Part shown: piece by piece, positions 53,559-57,218 of the stretch | How positions within the stretch are numbered: position 1 is the stretch's first letter | Layout: the number at the start of each line of letters is the position of its first letter | Source of the DNA: Bacteroidales bacterium | GTDB lineage: Bacteria > Bacteroidota > Bacteroidia > Bacteroidales > UBA1402 | NCBI GenBank assembly: GCA_028709215.1 | Contig: JAQVXI010000011.1 | Coordinates: 1-57,218 of the forward strand | Length of the DNA: 57,218 nucleotides | Direction of reading: 5' to 3' | The notes under the pieces: model-generated | Database searches by the model: none | Seen by the model: the letters and a program-made list of their open reading frames with translations, nothing else | Told to the model about the DNA's origin: nothing | Program-made: the position numbers and the translations under genes

Positions 53559-54350
53559 TTACGTTGTTCGGCTTCTGAAAATGGCTTTAACCTTGCCCAC
53601 CCGAATGGGGGACTCGATCAACAATGGAACTTTGTACGCATCGTCAGAAATCCACATTTTCATTACATCTCCGCGTTTAAAAACGGTTCCCTCTATCAGG
53701 GTTAATTCAAACGCATGTGCTTTGTGTGTATCTCCGCCATGCAGCTTTATGCGCTCTCTACCTTTGTAAGTCAAATAGATGGTGTATTCATCGTCATCCA
53801 ACCGCAACGGCAATTCCATACGCTTTCCTTCGACAAACAATTCTTTGTCCGGTATGGATCGAAGCCTGTAGATACTGGTCAAGATATCAAAACCACAACG
53901 CTCCGTATACGAAATGCTGTCCGGACTCCATGCTTCACGACGAAACAATCGTGTCGTTATTTTCCATCCGGATGGGATTGACTCAAATTCAAAGACGTCT
54001 TTCCCGTGCCATTTATTCTCATGTGCCGATTTAATCGCTTGATACGGCAACAAATGCTGACGATCAACTACGCTCGTAAGGGTATCCCGTACGTGAAAAA
54101 AAGAATCAAACGATTTATGAGTCTTACCGGTTGCGGAAAGCTTGTATACGGGTAAGCCTCTCCAGTAGCTCTCCTGCACTTGAAAACGGGCATCTCCGGC
54201 ATTGATCCAGATAAAACCAAGGTTATAATACAATTGGTATTCAATGCGCTCCCCCGCGTTGAACGGCTTTTTTCCAATACGACAGGGATTGATGGCAAAC
54301 AAATCCATCCCAATCAGACAGACAATAACGGTCCAAATAAATTGCTTCAT
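53559..54350 (-). CDS. DUF3108 domain-containing exported protein
   Basis: A 263-residue protein of the DUF3108 family, predicted periplasmic and of unknown function. A signal peptide (MKQFIWTVIVCLIGMDLFA) precedes the domain: GERIEYQLYYNLGFIWINAG (about 32-51), VRDTLTSVVDR and EDVFEFESIPSGWKITTRLF-like strands, and a C-terminal beta-rich segment ending VPLLIESPIRVGKVKA. The frame extends upstream to 54422 inside the neighbour; ATG 54350, two bases after that stop, has the signal peptide and is preferred. It forms an operon with the lipoprotein gene. Confidence 0.82.
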   Translation of the reverse strand: MKQFIWTVIVCLIGMDLFAINPCRIGKKPFNAGERIEYQLYYNLGFIWINAGDARFQVQESYWRGLPVYKLSATGKTHKSFDSFFHVRDTLTSVVDRQHLLPYQAIKSAHENKWHGKDVFEFESIPSGWKITTRLFRREAWSPDSISYTERCGFDILTSIYRLRSIPDKELFVEGKRMELPLRLDDDEYTIYLTYKGRERIKLHGGDTHKAHAFELTLIEGTVFKRGDVMKMWISDDAYKVPLLIESPIRVGKVKAIFRSRTT

Positions 54351-54352
54351 CG

Positions 54353-56164
54353 TTAACGCTTTGATTTTGGGTACAATTCTTTTGGTTTCTGTTCCAGAAC
54401 CGGAAATTCCTGTACGTTCCACGTTTCCTCAACATCCCAATTCGCTCTCAACTGCACCGATGTGGGGCGATAATATACCCGCTCGGGTTGTCTCTTGTCG
54501 GCGTAATTACCGGTATCCCATACACCATTGCCATTGGCATCTTCTATGCAACGCAAATAGTATGTTCCGGGAGCAACGTGTTGAAAGTCTGCTTTCCCTT
54601 CAACAATGCGCAGACGTCGAACGACCTGATCGGTTCGACCTAATAACTCAACAAAGCCGGGGCCCTCAAGGCCCTGAATCGTAACGATCAATCGGGAGTA
54701 CTCCTCTGCAGCGCGGACCTTGAATGTTTTGGAATAACCCTTGTTGCTTTTACCGTAATGATCAAACACCCTGCCCGAATCGACCTCAAACTTATAGGAG
54801 GTTTCATATTGCCAATCGGCCAACAAATGAAAGGTTCTAAGATGGCTGGTATCCGGTTCTACCACACACGGTTCGTGTACCCACAACGTATCCACTTGCT
54901 TATACAAATGCCAGGGATTACCCTCAACACGCTTTACCGGCGTTTCCCATACGATCGAAGGTTTGGCATAGACATCCAGTGGATCCGAGAGTTGAACCCG
55001 AAGCCCCATATGTACAATTTCGATGGGTTTTGGCGCTGTTTCTTGCTTCTCCTGGGACTGCACCCGAGTCTTCTTTCGACGTGCCAGCAGCAATAAACTG
55101 TCTGTTTGCGCTTGAAGTTGATTGGTTGAATCCGTTTTAAAATACTGCAATTCAACTTGCAACGTATCCATCGCAATCAGCGCTGAATCGGTAATCCAAT
55201 AGATGAGCGTATCACGGGTCGGATTGGATTCAAGTACAAACCAATCGGTTGCTTCCGCATTGAGTAGTCGCAGATGCGGTAAGGTCTCCGATTTATAGCC
55301 AAAATATAGTCCAAGGCGCTCAGGAGCGGGACGCTCCCGTTTGGACAGATACTGTCTTCCAAAATCTTCAAAAAAGTAATAGAGTAGCACATCGTCGGGG
55401 CGGAATCGAGTAATGGGAGTCTGATAAACGGTATCTACCGTCAAGGAGTCTTTCCATACGGTATCCGGTCTTAAGGCAGGCTCCGACCAGGGAATCAACA
55501 CACGATCGTGAAAAGCGATGGCTTCACCCGGCTGGTCAAAACGATAATCCCGATTGCGGTCATCCAGCGCAAATAAGCGAAAACTGTCAGAGGGTAAACC
55601 TTTTACAGAGAAGAAACCATCGGTGTTGGTTCTTGAAATGCGTTTAAAGCCGGTTTTCACAAAAGCCGAATCGTTCAAATCATCATGAAGACCCGTCAAA
55701 ATACCGGGCAGCGGATTGAGGTTGGATGCATCCAATAAGTAACCGGAAACACGCAACGAGTCTATGACGGAACCGGTTGAAAAGGAAAAGGCGAAATCGC
55801 CAAATTTGTTTTTCTCGTTGTAATCAACAATGGCATCTGTAAAATCGATCGTATACGTCGTTTCCATCAACAGGCTATCTTCAAAGACGACAACAATCTT
55901 GTTGCCGATCGCCTTGATGGACGGACTGCGCTTTTGAGGAGGTGAAATCAAAACCTTCTGACCCACATTTTCAAGTGAGACCAACTCATCAAAAACCAAT
56001 TCTACACGCTTTCCGTTGAAATGGGTTGCATTGGGCTCGGGGACACTGCGCAGCAACTTGGGTGGTGTTTCGTCTTTGGGTCCACCACCGGGTGTGCCGG
56101 TATTTGCACAAGCAGTCAGTAAGATCAAACTGCACACTACGTGTATAAGCGATTTCATTTTCAT
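54353..56164 (-). CDS. Ig-like domain lipoprotein (Big_5/SbsA_Ig type)
   Basis: A 603-residue exported protein. The signal peptide ends in a lipobox LTAC (about 16-20), so it should be a lipoprotein. An N-terminal bacterial Ig-like domain of the SbsA/Big_5 kind follows: PPKLLRSVPEPNATHFNGKR, VELVFDELVSL, TTYTIDFTDAIVDYN (about 34-120). A carboxypeptidase-regulatory-like domain (about 135-215: GYLLDASNLNPLPGILTGLH, GFFSVKGLP, DDRNRDYRFD) comes next. The rest is beta-rich and contains a second DANGNGVWDTG turn near the end. Members are widespread in Bacteroidetes and probably lie at the outer membrane; their partners are unknown. Confidence 0.85.
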   Translation of the reverse strand: MKMKSLIHVVCSLILLTACANTGTPGGGPKDETPPKLLRSVPEPNATHFNGKRVELVFDELVSLENVGQKVLISPPQKRSPSIKAIGNKIVVVFEDSLLMETTYTIDFTDAIVDYNEKNKFGDFAFSFSTGSVIDSLRVSGYLLDASNLNPLPGILTGLHDDLNDSAFVKTGFKRISRTNTDGFFSVKGLPSDSFRLFALDDRNRDYRFDQPGEAIAFHDRVLIPWSEPALRPDTVWKDSLTVDTVYQTPITRFRPDDVLLYYFFEDFGRQYLSKRERPAPERLGLYFGYKSETLPHLRLLNAEATDWFVLESNPTRDTLIYWITDSALIAMDTLQVELQYFKTDSTNQLQAQTDSLLLLARRKKTRVQSQEKQETAPKPIEIVHMGLRVQLSDPLDVYAKPSIVWETPVKRVEGNPWHLYKQVDTLWVHEPCVVEPDTSHLRTFHLLADWQYETSYKFEVDSGRVFDHYGKSNKGYSKTFKVRAAEEYSRLIVTIQGLEGPGFVELLGRTDQVVRRLRIVEGKADFQHVAPGTYYLRCIEDANGNGVWDTGNYADKRQPERVYYRPTSVQLRANWDVEETWNVQEFPVLEQKPKELYPKSKR

Positions 56165-56181
56165 TGCAAACGTCTATTTGG

Positions 56182-56189
56182 CAAATGTA
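56182..56189 (-). promoter_or_regulatory. -7 box of the lipoprotein-DUF3108 operon
   Basis: Minus-strand TACATTTG, 17 bases before the ATG at 56164. Confidence 0.5.
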
Positions 56190-56233
56190 CAAGTATTTTG
56201 CCGATGCCTCGACCTCCCCTAACGCTTTTTTTG

Positions 56234-56241
56234 TATCTTTG
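56234..56241 (+). promoter_or_regulatory. -7 box of dapB-lepB
   Basis: TATCTTTG, 45 bases before the ATG at 56287. The extended frame from a TTG at 56266 has no family support. Confidence 0.55.
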
Positions 56242-56286
56242 GCATTTGTCGACACGAGATAATTATTGAACCAAAATAGACGAATC

Positions 56287-57000
56287 ATGAAAATTGCTTT
56301 GATTGGTTATGGCAAAATGGGGCACGAAATCGAACGCATCGCATTAGCCAGAGGCCACGAGATTGTACAAACCATCGATGTAAACAACTTAACCGACATG
56401 GACTCCGAACGTTTTCGCTCGGCTGATGTTGTCATCGAATTTACACGACCGGACAGTGCCTTAGCCAATTATCGAAAATGCTTTTCCCATCACTTACCCA
56501 TCGTCTCCGGCACCACCGGATGGCTGGAACACCTTCCTGAAATCAAAGAAGCCTGCGCTTCCGGAGAAACCTTCTTTTATGCTTCCAATTTCAGCTTGGG
56601 GGTCAACCTCTTTTTTGCGCTCAATGCACGTCTGGCCGAGATGATGAACGGTTTTCCGGAATACGATGTCTGCATGAAAGAAATTCACCACACTCAAAAG
56701 ATGGATGCACCATCAGGAACCGCAATCTCGTTGGCCGAAGACATTCTGGAACGATTGGATCGCAAAACAACCTGGGTCAAAGAAACGGCCAACGAACGTT
56801 CTGAATTGGCCATTCGCTCCGAGCGACTGGGTGAGGTTCCCGGTTTTCATGAAGTGACCTATCAATCGGAAATCGACAGCATCACCATTTCTCACGACGC
56901 TAAAAACAGATCCGGCTTTGCACTGGGAGCCGTACTGGCAGCCGAATATACCGTTGGAAATAAAGGTTTTCTGGGCATGAAAGACATGCTTGGATTCTAA
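56287..57000 (+). CDS. dapB: 4-hydroxy-tetrahydrodipicolinate reductase
   Basis: A 237-residue DapB of the lysine and diaminopimelate pathway. The NAD(P) motif IALIGYGKMGHEIE is at about 2-15. ADVVIEFTRPDSALAN (about 52-67), VSGTTGW (about 78-84), and the catalytic EIHHTQKMDAPSGTAISLAED (in parts: EIHHTQK with active-site His and Lys; DAPSGTA binds substrate, about 137-152) are intact. It is shorter than E. coli DapB (273), as usual in Bacteroidetes. It is followed after 19 bases by lepB. Confidence 0.96.
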   Translation: MKIALIGYGKMGHEIERIALARGHEIVQTIDVNNLTDMDSERFRSADVVIEFTRPDSALANYRKCFSHHLPIVSGTTGWLEHLPEIKEACASGETFFYASNFSLGVNLFFALNARLAEMMNGFPEYDVCMKEIHHTQKMDAPSGTAISLAEDILERLDRKTTWVKETANERSELAIRSERLGEVPGFHEVTYQSEIDSITISHDAKNRSGFALGAVLAAEYTVGNKGFLGMKDMLGF

Positions 57001-57019
57001 ATTCATCTCAATCAAACCT

Positions 57020-57218
57020 ATGAACGCACCCTCAAATCAATCCGGAAAGCGCAAAAAATGGCTGCGCTTTGGGCTTTGGACGATCCTCACGCTTCTGTTT
57101 TCTTTGTGGACACAAAGTGCCTGGTGGCTTTTGGCCATTCCCTTCTTTTTGGACGTGTACATCACACGATTCATTCCCTGGGGGTTTTGGAAAACATCCA
57201 AAAATGCGACGTTTCGAT
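57020..57218 (+). CDS. lepB: Signal peptidase I, N-terminal fragment
   Basis: The first 66 codons of a gene that runs off the right edge. The translation has a basic start (NQSGKRKKWLRFGLW), a hydrophobic anchor (TILTLLFSLWTQSAWWLLAI) and then YITRFIPWGFWKTSKN, the N-terminal pattern of Bacteroidetes LepB, with the dapB neighbourhood in agreement. The catalytic Ser/Lys motifs lie beyond the window. Confidence 0.75.
   Translation, partial: MNAPSNQSGKRKKWLRFGLWTILTLLFSLWTQSAWWLLAIPFFLDVYITRFIPWGFWKTSKNATFR

Noticed and set aside
1-57218. CRISPR array, insertion sequence, prophage or origin of replication
   Set aside because: I saw no regularly spaced repeats, transposase or phage genes, terminal inverted repeats, or DnaA-box cluster while reading both strands.

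Overview
The window is a gene-dense piece of a Bacteroidetes chromosome, most likely order Bacteroidales. The evidence is the repeated -7 promoter motif TAnnTTTG upstream of genes, the absence of obvious Shine-Dalgarno sites, and many families typical of the phylum: DUF2723, DUF4271, DUF4294, DUF4254, the YitT family, the HhH-plus-barrel protein, the Ig-like lipoprotein, and the acpP-fabF-rnc and dapB-lepB neighbourhoods. I count about 54 protein genes and one tRNA. There is no rRNA, CRISPR array, insertion sequence or phage. The longest stretch without a gene is about 205 bases (30202-30405), and it holds divergent promoters.

Layout. 1-86: 5' end of a tRNA-dihydrouridine synthase (minus). 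222-1906: an AT-rich AbiE-type (type IV) toxin-antitoxin pair, the only clear accessory module. 1932-4701: U32 RNA-hydroxylation-type protein, thioesterase, dprA. 4679-8560 (minus): polysaccharide deacetylase and a DUF2723 membrane protein. 8667-13044: M16 peptidase facing nadB. 13137-19201: leuS, a YitT-family protein, an outer-membrane protein and a SulP transporter. 19214-20654: promoter, candidate SAM-II riboswitch and metK. 20717-24061: DUF4294 protein, diverging from two overlapping envelope genes. 24087-28752: radical SAM protein, mnmD, a membrane protein, purD, queG. 28767-30201 (minus): tRNA-Gln and tyrS. 30406-31089: an OmpR-type regulator with a degenerate receiver. 31149-33850 (minus): DUF4271-hemD-rnpA-yidD-tatD. 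33907-34920: NAD-dependent epimerase. 34986-38396 (minus): sdhCAB/frdCAB.

38663-44389 is a long plus-strand run: HIT protein, cysE, an rRNA methyltransferase, rnhA and three family-2 glycosyltransferases. It converges on a minus-strand set of lipopolysaccharide kinase, family-9 glycosyltransferase and DUF4254 protein (44363-46751); together these look like a core-polysaccharide assembly locus. 46872-50977: pdxB against purN, then acpP-fabF-rnc. 51017-52057: a GH3-family protein that has lost its catalytic motifs and C-terminal domain. 52076-53557: cysS. 53559-56164 (minus): DUF3108 protein and Ig-like lipoprotein. 56287-57218: dapB and the start of lepB.

The genes are mainly housekeeping: aminoacyl-tRNA synthetases (Leu, Tyr, Cys), tRNA/rRNA modification (Dus, U32, radical SAM, MnmD, QueG, THUMP methyltransferase), NAD, purine, pyridoxal, haem and SAM synthesis, respiration and envelope assembly. 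The points most worth a second look are the SAM-II-like element before metK, a long hairpin coded inside the start of rnc (possible autoregulatory RNase III target or fabF terminator), the decayed but open GH3 homologue, the regulator lacking the phosphorylation pocket, the near-constant 22-25 base gap between -7 box and start codon with three near-leaderless exceptions, and the habit of convergent genes overlapping at their 3' ends.
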